Below, in pieces: positions 9,398-19,064 of a stretch of 64,000 nucleotides of DNA. The stretch covers positions 1-64,000 of the forward strand of contig JAIQFO010000001.1 of NCBI GenBank assembly GCA_020073215.1, written 5' to 3'. Source of the DNA: Terriglobia bacterium. Lineage in GTDB: Bacteria > Acidobacteriota > Terriglobia > Terriglobales > Acidobacteriaceae. The position numbers and the translations under genes are program-made. Position 1 is the stretch's first letter. Each line of letters begins with the position of its first letter. The notes beneath the pieces were generated by a model. It saw only the letters and a program-made list of their open reading frames with translations, was not told the DNA's origin and searched no databases.

Positions 9398-9514
9398 TCC
9401 TCCCTCCAATCCAGGAATTCCTTAGCGGCAACAAGATTGAAATCATAAGCCGCCTTTCCCGGTCGCAAGGCATATGCTACGGAAATACGGCCCCCAGCCA
9501 ATAGAGAGCGTGTC

Positions 9515-10816
9515 ATGATCAAGAAGGTATTAGTTCTGTTTTTTTTCGCTTGCGTGGTGATTGGAATTGCCGTTGCGCAGCAGTCCTCTGGCAAGGTTGA
9601 CGCTGAGATTAACAATCCGCAGAATGCACCGAATGGCGCAGATAGGCTCGATGACCTTATCCAAGAAGCCCTGAAGAAAAACCCCGGCGTGCAGAGCGCG
9701 CAGCGGCAAGTAGAAGCCTTGCGCCACCGCGTGCCCCAGGCGAAGACGCTGCCTGACCCCACAGTCTCGGTTGGCTGGGCAGGGAATATAACGCCGTTCA
9801 GCGTCCAGGAAGGCGATCCCTCCAGCTATCGCGGCGTGAGTGCGAGCCAAATGCTTCCTTATCCAGGCAAGCTCAAACTGCGGGGCGAGATCGCAGGGCG
9901 CGAGGCAGAGGCCGCCTGGTGGGATTACGAGGCGGCGCGGCGCAAGGTCGTGGCCGATGTGAAGTCAGCTTACTACGACTACTTTGCCGCTTCCAAGGCC
10001 GTTGAGATCACCGCGAAGAACAAGGATCTGCTGCAAAAGCTGTCGAGTATTGCCGAAGCGCGCTATAGAGTCGGCAAAGGCGTTCAGCAGGACGTTCTCA
10101 GATCCCAAGTCGAAATATCACTTCTGCTCCAGCGACTAACCGTTTTCGAGCAGCAGCAGAGCACGGCACAAGCCAGGCTGAATACTCTTCTGTACCGCGA
10201 CCCGGAGACGCCGTTACCTGCGCCGGCCTCGTTCGAGCCCGCCCAGCTCGGACACTCGCTCGATGAACTCTACACTTTGGCCCGTAACCAGGACACCGGG
10301 CTGCAGCGCGAACAACGCATGATCGAGCGCAACCAGTATGCGGTTAATCTAGCTCAGAAAGATTACCGCCCTGATTTCAGCGTGGCCTACATGTATCAGC
10401 AGCGGCCGGACTTGCCGGATATGCATGGATTCACCTTCACCGCCAACATCCCGGTTTTTTACCGTACCAAACAGCGAGAAGCGGTCCGCGAACAAACGGA
10501 CCAACTGGCCAGCTCACAGCGGAGCAAGGAAAACGGGCAAACGGAATTGTTCTTCGCAGTCAAACAGCAGTACCTGCTCGCGAAGTCCTCAGAGCAACTG
10601 CTGAAACTGTATTCGCAGGCGGTGGTGCCGCAGTCGTCGCTGGCCCTGGAGTCCTCGATGGCTTCCTACCAGGTAGGCACGGTCGATTTCCTCACCATCC
10701 TCACGAACTTCACCGTTGTGCTGGACTACGAGGTGAGCTACTACCGCGAGCTCGCTAATTATCAGATGGCGCTGGCCAACCTGGAGCCACTAGTGGGTGT
10801 GGAGCTGACGAAATGA
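9515..10816 (+). CDS. TolC family outer-membrane efflux protein (CusC-like)
   Basis: A 433-residue outer-membrane channel of the TolC/OEP family and the exit duct of the tripartite metal pump encoded downstream. It starts with a signal peptide (KKVLVLFFFACVVIGIAVAQ). Two related OEP repeats follow, with long helical stretches (EALKKNPGVQSAQRQVEALR; a YYDYFAASKAVEI block; ANIPVFYRTKQREAV). A GAGAG motif seven bases before the ATG can serve as ribosome-binding site. The stop codon overlaps the first possible ATG of the adaptor gene (ATGA), so translation is coupled. No N-terminal lipobox is seen, unlike E. coli CusC. Confidence 0.92.
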   Translation: MIKKVLVLFFFACVVIGIAVAQQSSGKVDAEINNPQNAPNGADRLDDLIQEALKKNPGVQSAQRQVEALRHRVPQAKTLPDPTVSVGWAGNITPFSVQEGDPSSYRGVSASQMLPYPGKLKLRGEIAGREAEAAWWDYEAARRKVVADVKSAYYDYFAASKAVEITAKNKDLLQKLSSIAEARYRVGKGVQQDVLRSQVEISLLLQRLTVFEQQQSTAQARLNTLLYRDPETPLPAPASFEPAQLGHSLDELYTLARNQDTGLQREQRMIERNQYAVNLAQKDYRPDFSVAYMYQQRPDLPDMHGFTFTANIPVFYRTKQREAVREQTDQLASSQRSKENGQTELFFAVKQQYLLAKSSEQLLKLYSQAVVPQSSLALESSMASYQVGTVDFLTILTNFTVVLDYEVSYYRELANYQMALANLEPLVGVELTK

Positions 10817-10830
10817 AGGAGCGCAGAACC

Positions 10831-12288
10831 ATGATTCGCAACTTCGCAAGATATTTCGCGCTGGTCCTGGCGGTGGCAGTCGTCTTCGGCATTCTGTTTC
10901 GTGGTCGCATCACAACTTGGCTCCAGGGCGACCAGGCGATGGCTTCCGGGACGGTTAAGTCCGCGGGCACATCTTCGGAACGCAAGGTCCTTTACTGGTA
11001 CGACGCCATGAGCCCGGAGCACCACTACGACAAGCCAGGCAAGGCGCCGGACGGAATGGACCTGGTGCCGAAATACGAAGACGAGAGTAATCCTTCTCCC
11101 GGTGGCGGCTCCCAAAACCAAGGCACTGCCAAGTCAACCTCGCAGGGAGAGCGGAAGGTTCTCTACTACTACGACGCCATGAACCCCAGTCACACGTCCG
11201 ACAAACCTGGCTTGGCGCCCGATGGCATGCAACTGGTTCCCAAATACGCCGACGAGGATGCTGGCATGGAGAACGTCCCGGCGGGCACCGTGAGAATCGC
11301 TGAGGGGAAACAGCAGTTGATCGGTGTCCAGACCGCAACGGTGCAACGCGAACGGTTGTTCCGCACCATTCGCGCCGTGGGGCAGATCACCGCCGATGAA
11401 ACCAAGCTGGCTCACATCCACCTCAAGGTCAATGGCTGGATTGACCAGGTGTACGTGGACTTCGTAGGTCAGCTGGTCAAGAAGGGTCAACCCTTGTTTA
11501 CGCTTTACAGCCCGGATCTTGTGGCCACGGAACAGGAGTACCTGATCGCGCGGCGCGGCAAACAATACTTGGGCAGCTCGAGCTTTCCCGAGGCTTCCCA
11601 GGGAGCAGACTCCTTGTTGCGTTCCGCCCGTGAGCGGCTCCGCTTGTGGGACATTTCCGACGACCAGATCAAGAAGCTCGACGAAACCGGAGAGGTCACG
11701 CGGACTCTGACCTTCTACTCACCGATCGATGGATTTGTGACCGACCGCAAGGCTTTCCCGCAGACCAACGTCACTCCGGACATGGAACTCTACACCGTGG
11801 CCGATCTTTCCACCATCTGGACCACGGCTGAGATTTATGAATACGAAGTCCCCTACGTGCGCCTGGGACAGCAGGCCCAGATGGAACTCAGCTATTTCCC
11901 CGGCAAGACCTATTCCGGCAAAGTGACTTACATCTACCCCACGGTCGATCCGCAGACGCGAACCGTCAAAGTACGGCTGGACTTCCCAAACCCCAAGTTT
12001 GAGCTGAAACCAGGGATGTTTTCCGAGGTGATGCTAAAGATCGATTTAGGCAACCAGATCGCGGTGCCTGCGGATGCGATTCTCGATTCCGGGGAAAAGC
12101 AAACGATCTTCGTCGCTCTGCCCGACGGATACTTTGAGCCGCGTGAAGTCACGATTGGTGCAAAGCTGGAAAACAAAGTCGTCGTGCTTTCCGGCCTCAA
12201 GGCTGGAGAAAGCATCGTCACCTCCGGCAACTTCCTGATCGATTCCGAGAGCCGCCTGAAGAGCGCAATGGGCGGCATGAAGCACTAA
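10831..12288 (+). CDS. cusB: RND efflux periplasmic adaptor (CusB-like) with two heavy-metal-binding domains
   Basis: A membrane-fusion protein of about 485 residues linking the inner-membrane pump to the TolC channel. After an N-terminal membrane anchor (ALVLAVAVVFGILF) come two tandem copies of a short heavy-metal-binding module, each with YDAM, then DKPG and APDGM followed by LVPKY. The adaptor core follows: lipoyl/hairpin region (KVNGWIDQVYVDFVGQLVKKG), beta-barrel domain and membrane-proximal domain. Start 10831 has AAGGAG nine bases upstream; an ATG at 10813 overlapping the TolC stop is equally possible. The duplicated module suggests metal loading of the adaptor. Confidence 0.92.
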   Translation: MIRNFARYFALVLAVAVVFGILFRGRITTWLQGDQAMASGTVKSAGTSSERKVLYWYDAMSPEHHYDKPGKAPDGMDLVPKYEDESNPSPGGGSQNQGTAKSTSQGERKVLYYYDAMNPSHTSDKPGLAPDGMQLVPKYADEDAGMENVPAGTVRIAEGKQQLIGVQTATVQRERLFRTIRAVGQITADETKLAHIHLKVNGWIDQVYVDFVGQLVKKGQPLFTLYSPDLVATEQEYLIARRGKQYLGSSSFPEASQGADSLLRSARERLRLWDISDDQIKKLDETGEVTRTLTFYSPIDGFVTDRKAFPQTNVTPDMELYTVADLSTIWTTAEIYEYEVPYVRLGQQAQMELSYFPGKTYSGKVTYIYPTVDPQTRTVKVRLDFPNPKFELKPGMFSEVMLKIDLGNQIAVPADAILDSGEKQTIFVALPDGYFEPREVTIGAKLENKVVVLSGLKAGESIVTSGNFLIDSESRLKSAMGGMKH

Positions 12289-12299
12289 AGGAGATTGAT

Positions 12300-12794
12300 A
12301 TGGCGAAGCGAGCACTGATTCCGACCGCAGTTGGCCTGCTCCTCCTGGCGCTCGTAGGTTTCGGGTACTACCACCTGATGGTGAAGCAATCGGAAGCATT
12401 TTGCGGGTTCTGCCGGCGCCCAATCCACGCCAACGCAAGGGTGGTCGCTGAGATCGATGGCCGCCGCGAGGTTGTTTGCTGCGCGCGATGCGCCATAAGC
12501 GAAGCTTATCAGGAAAAGAAGCCGCTGCGGCTCATCGAGGTCACCGACTTTCCATCCGGTAAGAAGCTGGATCCGCAACAAGCCTATTTCGTAGATGGCA
12601 GCCGCAAAGTGCTGTGCAGTCACGATGCCCCGATGTTTGACGAAACCAAGCACATGGAGCCGATGACCTTTGACCGCTGCTCGCCAGGTGCCTACGCCTT
12701 CGCCCGTCGCGAAGACGCAGAGAAGTTTGTCAGCGAAAACGGCGGAATCGTATTGCGGCTCGCGCAACTGCTGCAGGGGGTGAATTCGCGATGA
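12300..12794 (+). CDS. NosL-like, membrane-anchored cysteine-rich protein
   Basis: A 164-residue protein with one N-terminal transmembrane helix (VGLLLLALVGFGYYHLMV), then a Cys cluster CGFCRRPIH and CCARC forming a treble-clef-like metal site. A NosL-like C-terminal half follows (AYFVDGS, then AFARREDAEKFVSENGG). NosL and relatives are periplasmic copper chaperones. It has its own AAGGAG ribosome-binding site seven bases before ATG and overlaps cusA by ATGA, so it is embedded in the efflux operon between adaptor and pump. A role in handing copper to CusB or CusA is inferred. I assign the family from motif spacing only. Confidence 0.7.
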   Translation: MAKRALIPTAVGLLLLALVGFGYYHLMVKQSEAFCGFCRRPIHANARVVAEIDGRREVVCCARCAISEAYQEKKPLRLIEVTDFPSGKKLDPQQAYFVDGSRKVLCSHDAPMFDETKHMEPMTFDRCSPGAYAFARREDAEKFVSENGGIVLRLAQLLQGVNSR

Positions 12795-15700
12795 TGAATC
12801 GAGCGATTCAAGCCTGTGCCGATCATAAGTTTCTCGTCGTTATCTTCGTCGCCGTCGCGGTGATGCTGGGCTGGTACTCGTTGAACAACACCAAGCTGGA
12901 TGCCATCCCCGACCTCTCCGACACGCAGGTCATCGTCTACAGCAAGTGGGACCGCAGCCCGGACATCATGGAAGATCAGGTCACGTACCCGATTGTTTCG
13001 GCGCTGCTCGGAATGCCCAAAGTGAAAGACATTCGGGGCTTCTCCGACTTCGGTTATTCCTACGTCTACGTGATCTTCGAAGACGGCACCGATCTCTACT
13101 GGGCCCGCTCGCGCACTCTGGAATATCTCAACTCGATTCTGTCGCGGCTGCCGCAGGGTGTTCAGACGGAACTGGCCAAAGACGAGACTGCCGTCGGCTG
13201 GGTCTATGAGTACGCGTTGGTCGACAAAACTGGCAAGTACAGCTTGGCAGATATGAAGTCTTATCAGGACTGGTACCTGCGCTATGCCTTGCAGGCGGTA
13301 CCCGGTGTTGCAGAAGTGGCTCCGATCGGCGGATTCGTTCGCCAATACCAGGTCAACATCGACCCAAATAAGCTCCTTGCTTACAAGATCCCCATCGACA
13401 AGGTGGTCGACGCCGTCGGCAAGAGCAATAACGATGTCGGGGCACGCTTGGTGGAATTCTCAAGCCGCGAGTACATGGTCCGGGGGCGCGGCTACATCAA
13501 GTCCATCAGCGATATCCAGCAAACCGTGGTCGCTGCAAATCCGGCAACCGGGACGCCGATCCTGGTTCGCGATCTGGGTACGACCACACTCGGGCCCGAC
13601 ATGCGGCGTGGCGTCGCGGAACTTGACGGCCAGGGTGAAGTGGTGGGCGGCGTGGTCATCATGCGCTTCGGGGAGAACGCCGAGAAGGTCATCGAACGCG
13701 TCAAAGCAAAGTTAGATGATCTGAAACCGACCCTGCCGCCGGGCCTGGAGGTCGTTCCGACTTACGACCGCTCGGAGTTGATCGATCGTTCCATCGAGAA
13801 CCTGAAGGGCACGCTGATTGAGGAACTGACCATTGTGAGTCTGGTCATCGTGGTGTTTCTGTGGCACCTGCCCAGCGCGGCAGTTCCCATCATCACCATT
13901 CCACTCGCCCTCCTGTTCTCCTTTATTCCCATGCACGCGATGGGTCTCACCGCCAACATCATGTCGCTGGGGGGACTGGCGATTGCCATTGGTGCCATGG
14001 TGGATGCGTCGATCGTGATCGTGGAACAGACTCACAAGAAGCTCGAGCGCTGGGAAGCGGAAGGACGGCCTGGAGACTACAAAGAGGTCATCATTAGTGC
14101 GGTTAAGGAAGTGGGAGGCCCGAGCTTCTTCGCGCTGTTGGTAATCGCGGTCTCGTTCCTACCCGTGTTCACCCTGGAAGCTCAGGAAGGACGGCTCTTT
14201 AAGCCTCTGGCCTTCACGAAGAATTTCTCCATGGCAATTGCAGCGATCCTGGCCATCACCCTGGTCCCGGTCGTCTTACTGCTATTCATACGCCTGAAAA
14301 AGTTTGAGTTTCGTCCGTTGTGGCTGGCCAAGGTGACAAACGCGATATTGGTGGGAAAGATCCACAACGAAGAGAACCACCCCATCAGCCGGCCGCTGAT
14401 GAAGATTTATCACCCCGTCATCGAGTTTGTGCTTGAGCATAAGTGGATGACCATCGCGGCAGCAGTGATCGCGATGGCGGTCACGATCCCGGTGTATTTC
14501 CGTCTAGGGTCGGAGTTCATGCCCCCACTCGATGAGGGCGTCCTCCTTTATATGCCCACAACTCTGCCCGGCATGTCGATCACGGAGGCCACTCGGATTC
14601 TCCAGATGCAAGACAAAATTCTCAAGAGCTTTCCCGAGGTGGACCGGGTATTTGGGAAGGCTGGGCGAGCGGAGACCGCTACCGACCCGGCCCCTTTTTC
14701 CATGGCGGAAACGGTGGTGGTGCTCAAACCCGCCGCGGAATGGCCAAAGCAGCAACGTTGGTATTCCAGCCGCGCTCCGGAGTGGATGCAAGACTTTCTC
14801 CGGCGTGCGTGGCCCGATCACAAAAGCACGCAGGAGCTCATTTATGGGCCTGGCGGCTTAAACGAAGCGTTGCAGTTTCCGGGCATCGCGAACGCCTGGA
14901 CGATGCCAATCAAGGCCCGCATCGACATGCTTACCACCGGGGTCCGAACCCCGCTGGGCATCAAGATCCTCGGCTCCGACCTCGGCAAAATCCAGGAGAT
15001 TGGGGAAGACATTGAAATGGCGCTCAAGGGTATCCCGGGTACCACCAGCGTGTTTGCGGAGCGCACAACCGGCGGCTACTTTCTAGATTTCGACCTCAAG
15101 CGCGACGAGTTGGCGCGGTACGGATTGACGGTGGACGATGCCCAGAACGTGCTCATGTCCGCCGTCGGAGGCGAGAAGGTCACCACCACGGTCGAAGGCC
15201 GGGAGCGCTACCCGGTGAACGTCCGATACCTGCGCGACTACAGAAGCGATATCGGCGCCTTGCAGCGGGTATTGTTATCCACACCTTCCGGAACACAAGT
15301 TCCAATCGGTCAGGTCGCCGACATTCAGATGCGCTCCGGTCCCGGAATGATCCGCGACGAGAACGGACGCGTCAGTGGCTACGTTTACGTGGACGTTTCC
15401 GGCCGGGACATCGGCGGCTATGTCGAGGATGCGAAGAAAGCGGTCATCGAAAACGTAAAGATCCCGGCGGGCTATCAGCTCGTGTGGAGCGGACAGTACG
15501 AGTTCATGCAACGCGTAAAAGAACGGCTGAAACTCGTTGTCCCCATCACCCTCTTCATTGTGTTCTTGCTGCTCTACTTCAACACCGGCTCGATCGTGAA
15601 GACCTTCATCATTCTGCTGGCTGTTCCGTTTTCCGCAATTGGAGCGATCTGGCTGCTCTATTTGCTCGGCTACAACATGAGCATCGCCGTGTGGGTGGGT

Positions 15701-16060
15701 CTGATCGCGTTGCTCGGCGTAGACGCCGAAACCGCGGTCTTTATGCTACTGTACTTGGACCTCGCCTACCATGACGCGCAAAAGAAGGGCCAGATGCGGA
15801 GCTGGGACGACCTGCGCGAAGCCATCGTCCAGGGCGCGGTTAAGCGGCTGCGCCCCAAGATCATGACGGTGGCGTGCATGTTGTTTGCACTACTGCCGAT
15901 CCTGTGGTCGGTAGGAAGCGGGGCCGACGTAATGAAGCGGATCGCGGCGCCTCTGGTCGGCGGAATCCTGGTTTCCTTCCTGATGGAGCTCGTGGTTTAT
16001 CCGCCCATCTTTGCCATCTGGAAGTGGAACTTTGAGGTGAAGCCCGGGCTGAAGCCATAA
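12791..16060 (+). CDS. cusA: Heavy-metal efflux RND pump (CusA/CzcA family)
   Basis: A 1089-residue inner-membrane RND transporter. Two homologous halves each hold one large periplasmic loop and six helices. The HME-type helix-4 motif IGAMVDASIVIVEQTHKK contains the proton-relay Asp. GVDAETAVFMLLYLD and RLRPKIMTVACM supply the Glu and Lys that match the CusA proton path. The absence of a DFG-NGAED-type multidrug signature supports a metal substrate. It overlaps the NosL-like gene by 4 bases. The gene set (TolC, CusB with metal-binding modules, NosL-like) favours monovalent copper/silver over zinc or cobalt, but this is inferred. Confidence 0.95.
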   Translation: MMNRAIQACADHKFLVVIFVAVAVMLGWYSLNNTKLDAIPDLSDTQVIVYSKWDRSPDIMEDQVTYPIVSALLGMPKVKDIRGFSDFGYSYVYVIFEDGTDLYWARSRTLEYLNSILSRLPQGVQTELAKDETAVGWVYEYALVDKTGKYSLADMKSYQDWYLRYALQAVPGVAEVAPIGGFVRQYQVNIDPNKLLAYKIPIDKVVDAVGKSNNDVGARLVEFSSREYMVRGRGYIKSISDIQQTVVAANPATGTPILVRDLGTTTLGPDMRRGVAELDGQGEVVGGVVIMRFGENAEKVIERVKAKLDDLKPTLPPGLEVVPTYDRSELIDRSIENLKGTLIEELTIVSLVIVVFLWHLPSAAVPIITIPLALLFSFIPMHAMGLTANIMSLGGLAIAIGAMVDASIVIVEQTHKKLERWEAEGRPGDYKEVIISAVKEVGGPSFFALLVIAVSFLPVFTLEAQEGRLFKPLAFTKNFSMAIAAILAITLVPVVLLLFIRLKKFEFRPLWLAKVTNAILVGKIHNEENHPISRPLMKIYHPVIEFVLEHKWMTIAAAVIAMAVTIPVYFRLGSEFMPPLDEGVLLYMPTTLPGMSITEATRILQMQDKILKSFPEVDRVFGKAGRAETATDPAPFSMAETVVVLKPAAEWPKQQRWYSSRAPEWMQDFLRRAWPDHKSTQELIYGPGGLNEALQFPGIANAWTMPIKARIDMLTTGVRTPLGIKILGSDLGKIQEIGEDIEMALKGIPGTTSVFAERTTGGYFLDFDLKRDELARYGLTVDDAQNVLMSAVGGEKVTTTVEGRERYPVNVRYLRDYRSDIGALQRVLLSTPSGTQVPIGQVADIQMRSGPGMIRDENGRVSGYVYVDVSGRDIGGYVEDAKKAVIENVKIPAGYQLVWSGQYEFMQRVKERLKLVVPITLFIVFLLLYFNTGSIVKTFIILLAVPFSAIGAIWLLYLLGYNMSIAVWVGLIALLGVDAETAVFMLLYLDLAYHDAQKKGQMRSWDDLREAIVQGAVKRLRPKIMTVACMLFALLPILWSVGSGADVMKRIAAPLVGGILVSFLMELVVYPPIFAIWKWNFEVKPGLKP

Positions 16061-16085
16061 CCGGCATTGCAGGGTGGAGAAACCA

Positions 16086-16937
16086 ATGCCTAGGCCGAGC
16101 ACCACGCTAGTCAGGCCGGTTGCGCCGGCGTTCTTCAAGTTGCTGGCGAGCACCACGGTCCTCTTGCTGTCCTTATCAGCAGGGGCTTGGGGACAGGACT
16201 CCAGTTCCCAGGCGTCAGGCGCTTCGGTGGATGAAGCCTTTTCTGCGTTTCACCAGGCGCTGAGCACAACGGCAAACGACCTCCTTACCAAGGCTCAGCA
16301 CCCACCCGAAATGGTGCGCCCGCAGTTCGACGCTTCGCTGGGTTCCGAACCAGGGTTCGTTGCAGCTCTACGCGCGGAACGAAAGACAGGGCCGAACATT
16401 CAATCGCAGAAGGCGGTGGAGCGAGTCCAAGGGCTCCGGCCGGTATTAGAGCCAATCCTGCGGGAAGAAGGAGTCCCGCGGCAAATGGCAGCGGTCGTTC
16501 TGATCGAGAGCGGCGGACTAACCACAGCCCTATCGTCCAAAGGAGCGCGTGGCCTTTGGCAAATCATGCCTGGCACCGCGCGTCGCTACGGGTTGGTTGT
16601 GACTCCAACAGTTGATGAGCGACTTGATCCCTATAAATCAACCCACGCGGCGGCGCGTTACTTGCGCGACCTGCACACCCAGTTCGGAAACTGGCCCTTG
16701 GCGTTGGCGGCTTATAACGCCGGCGAAGATACCGTCCAGCGTGCGCTCGACCGTGCTTCGGCTCGGGAGTTCAACTCGATTGCCGGCGCGAGCATGCTGC
16801 CTCTTGAAACGCGCCGCTATGTGCCGGCTGTGCTGAACGCAATTGGCCTCATCGCAGGTAAGGGAAGAGATCTCACGCCTGCCATGGGACGATCCGCAGG
16901 TGTGGTGGTCTACGCACAAGCCGAAATGGGGAACTGA
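16086..16937 (+). CDS. Lytic murein transglycosylase, SLT domain
   Basis: A 283-residue periplasmic enzyme cleaving the glycan strands of peptidoglycan. A signal peptide (FFKLLASTTVLLLSLSAGAWG) precedes a linker. The SLT domain lies in the second half: catalytic Glu in VVLIESGG, then SKGARGLWQIMPGTA and LALAAYNAGEDTV, the classic lysozyme-fold motifs. ATG 16086 is preferred over a GTG 12 bases upstream because GGTGGAGA precedes it. It is the last gene of the efflux run, 25 bases after cusA. It may open the wall for assembly of the trans-envelope pump; that link is an inference. Confidence 0.9.
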   Translation: MPRPSTTLVRPVAPAFFKLLASTTVLLLSLSAGAWGQDSSSQASGASVDEAFSAFHQALSTTANDLLTKAQHPPEMVRPQFDASLGSEPGFVAALRAERKTGPNIQSQKAVERVQGLRPVLEPILREEGVPRQMAAVVLIESGGLTTALSSKGARGLWQIMPGTARRYGLVVTPTVDERLDPYKSTHAAARYLRDLHTQFGNWPLALAAYNAGEDTVQRALDRASAREFNSIAGASMLPLETRRYVPAVLNAIGLIAGKGRDLTPAMGRSAGVVVYAQAEMGN

Positions 16938-16977
16938 GAATGCACGGACAACAATGATTCGCGAAGGGAAGAGATTC

Positions 16978-17062
16978 TGGTGCGGAAGGGGGGATTTGAA
17001 CCCCCACGCCTTTCGGCGCCACCCCCTCAAGATGGTGTGTCTGCCAGTTCCACCACTTCCGC
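16978..17062 (-). tRNA. tRNA-Leu (anticodon GAG)
   Basis: An 85-base gene on the minus strand. The acceptor stem GCGGAAG pairs with CTTCCGC, followed by discriminator A and an encoded CCA (16978-16980). The anticodon stem is CCATC/GGTGG with loop TTGAGGG, giving anticodon GAG. The TTC arm is GGGGGTTCAAATCCCCC. The long variable arm (GCGCCGAAAGGCGT) is typical of leucine tRNAs. Confidence 0.95.
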
Positions 17063-17236
17063 TTTGAACGAACAATCTTGCAGACTGTTTGAGGGCGGAT
17101 GAAGTCTGCACGGAGCACAGGCCGGAATTCCTGATTGCAGACGACTTCTGCAGCAGCTCAGGAGAGCCCAGTCATGGTGCTTCCTAAGTCTTTATACACG
17201 GTCAAAAGAGGCGGTTCAAGTTCGCCGTTCTCCAAA

Positions 17237-18952
17237 TCACGAGCCGACTTTGAGGAGAGCCTCCCGGAACCGGTCGTGCCGCTGCGTGAGGTGAAGATAA
17301 AGCATTTCGTCGGCGTTGGATTTGCTGCGAATGATTCGGACCAGCGCGTCTTTTTCGTCGCGCTTCCAGGACTGAAGGCCGGGAACCAGAGCCAGGAGCA
17401 TGGCAAAATTTTCGAAGCTGGCGCGTTCCGGAGCCGTCAACCGTGACGTATCCATGCCGAGAATCCGCGCTACCGAGCGCACCGATTCCCTGCGCAGGCG
17501 GTCGCTGTCGCCTTGAAATTCCTGCGCCATTCGCCGATTCACCCGCAGACCGATATTGCGCGCGCTGAAGGTGTCCCACGCTCCCCGCTCGCTGCCGGGC
17601 AACTCGTAGAACACGTGCCCACTCGCCAGGCGGCGCAAGGTTCGGGCGGGCGTCCGATATTTCGGGTCGGCGGCAATCTTGGCCTCTTCCCGTTCCGCCA
17701 ATTCTTGTAGCTCGGCGCGCCCCGGCCGGAAGCCCAGCTTGCGATAGAACCAGAACGCGCCCGATTCGATTGCCTCTTCATTGTCGTGGCCGAGCTGATA
17801 CGGATAAACCGAGATGCACGTTGTTCCCATCAGGTGACACAGGCAGCGCAGAACCTGGGCGTAGATCCATCCCGCTTCACCGCCCCGGAACGTGTAGAAG
17901 GTGTTGAAGCCGACTTCCATCCACTCGCAGAGCCCGATGGCTTCGATGTAGTTGATGGGCACGCCATTCTTGAGGGTCAAACCCGCGGCATAGGCGCGCA
18001 GCGGCAGGCGGCGGTCGGGCGGCAGGTTCCAGAGATAGATCGAAACGCCGCGCCCTGCTTCGTGCCCTCCAAGATCGGCGCGCACCACCGACGCCGGATC
18101 GCCCAGCGTCGTGCCGTAAAGTTCGCGGTAACGCACCAGCATGACCTCGCGAATCAGGTCCATGATTTCGCCGCCCTGCTTTTGCGAGAGCTTTGTCAGT
18201 TGCACCGGAGGCCGCGCCAGTTCGGCGGCCAGCGACACCTGGCTCCGGCTGATGAGCGGCTCGCGGTGGTAATAAACTTTGCGGGCGGGCTTCCAATTTC
18301 GTGTCCGCGAGATGGCGGAGTTCTTGAGATTCCAGCGCAGGGGCACGCGCAGCGATTCGTAGAGCTCGGCTTTCTGCTGAGCGGGCAGCGGCAACTGTTC
18401 GAAACGCCGGACCAACCACACCGGGTTGGCATGCTTCTTTCCCCCAGCCGCTTCCAGCCAGCGGCGCCAGGGTGTGTCGGCTTCGACATAGGCGTCATCT
18501 TCCAGCAAGGGGATGAAGCGGGGGCCGGTGGTGCCCAACTCCCGCCCCGGCTCGTAGTTCTCCCAGGCGATTTCGACTTTGCCGGGCATGCGCTTGATGA
18601 GCCACCGTGCGACGTCGAGGCTGAGCGTGTCTTCCATCTCGGTGCCGGCAATACCGGAGACCTCAATGGGTTCGAAGGCATTCAGGTTAATACCGCTCTT
18701 ATGTAACGCTTCGACTTTATTGTGGAACTTATTCAAAAGACGCTCAGTTATGCCAACAACGAATCGCCCATGAGGAAAGGCGCGCAGGAAAAGTAACGTT
18801 TCGTGAAAACGGATCAGTGAAGCCGGATCGGTGAAGTGCGCGGCGTCAAGGTGTTGCAGCAACTTCACGACGCGAGCCGATTCGTGTTGGCCGAAGCGAT
18901 AGCGCCACGCTTCGAGCTGGGCGAGTTGGCGATCGAGCGCCTTCATGGCCAT
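17237..18952 (-). CDS. Uncharacterised conserved protein with a GNAT-like signature
   Basis: A 571-residue soluble protein that I do not recognise. No signal peptide or membrane segment is visible. Residues 390-410 (NEEAIESGAFWFYRKLGFRP) look like the acetyl-CoA-binding end of a GNAT acetyltransferase, where a small/aromatic run precedes YxKLGFRP. The rest of the domain is not obvious. The N-terminal 250 residues are rich in Arg, Trp and Leu and mention no known motif. It may be a large acidobacterial protein with an embedded acyltransferase fold. ATG 18952 is used; a second Met two codons later is possible. It is transcribed toward tRNA-Leu and is not clearly in an operon. Confidence 0.7.
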   Translation of the reverse strand: MAMKALDRQLAQLEAWRYRFGQHESARVVKLLQHLDAAHFTDPASLIRFHETLLFLRAFPHGRFVVGITERLLNKFHNKVEALHKSGINLNAFEPIEVSGIAGTEMEDTLSLDVARWLIKRMPGKVEIAWENYEPGRELGTTGPRFIPLLEDDAYVEADTPWRRWLEAAGGKKHANPVWLVRRFEQLPLPAQQKAELYESLRVPLRWNLKNSAISRTRNWKPARKVYYHREPLISRSQVSLAAELARPPVQLTKLSQKQGGEIMDLIREVMLVRYRELYGTTLGDPASVVRADLGGHEAGRGVSIYLWNLPPDRRLPLRAYAAGLTLKNGVPINYIEAIGLCEWMEVGFNTFYTFRGGEAGWIYAQVLRCLCHLMGTTCISVYPYQLGHDNEEAIESGAFWFYRKLGFRPGRAELQELAEREEAKIAADPKYRTPARTLRRLASGHVFYELPGSERGAWDTFSARNIGLRVNRRMAQEFQGDSDRLRRESVRSVARILGMDTSRLTAPERASFENFAMLLALVPGLQSWKRDEKDALVRIIRSKSNADEMLYLHLTQRHDRFREALLKVGS

Positions 18953-19064
18953 GGCAGTCCCGACAAGAGTACCTCATCCCTTGCTCGCCGGCACCGCCCT
19001 TGCAAAACGCAAGGAGCGGGCACCCAGCCGGATTTTGGGCTGGGAGTTCTCGGAGCCCCAAGAA

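Noticed and set aside
9398..9514. Possible sigma-54 promoter upstream of the TolC-like gene
   Set aside because: No GG-N10-GC arrangement with the surrounding consensus could be found in the gap.
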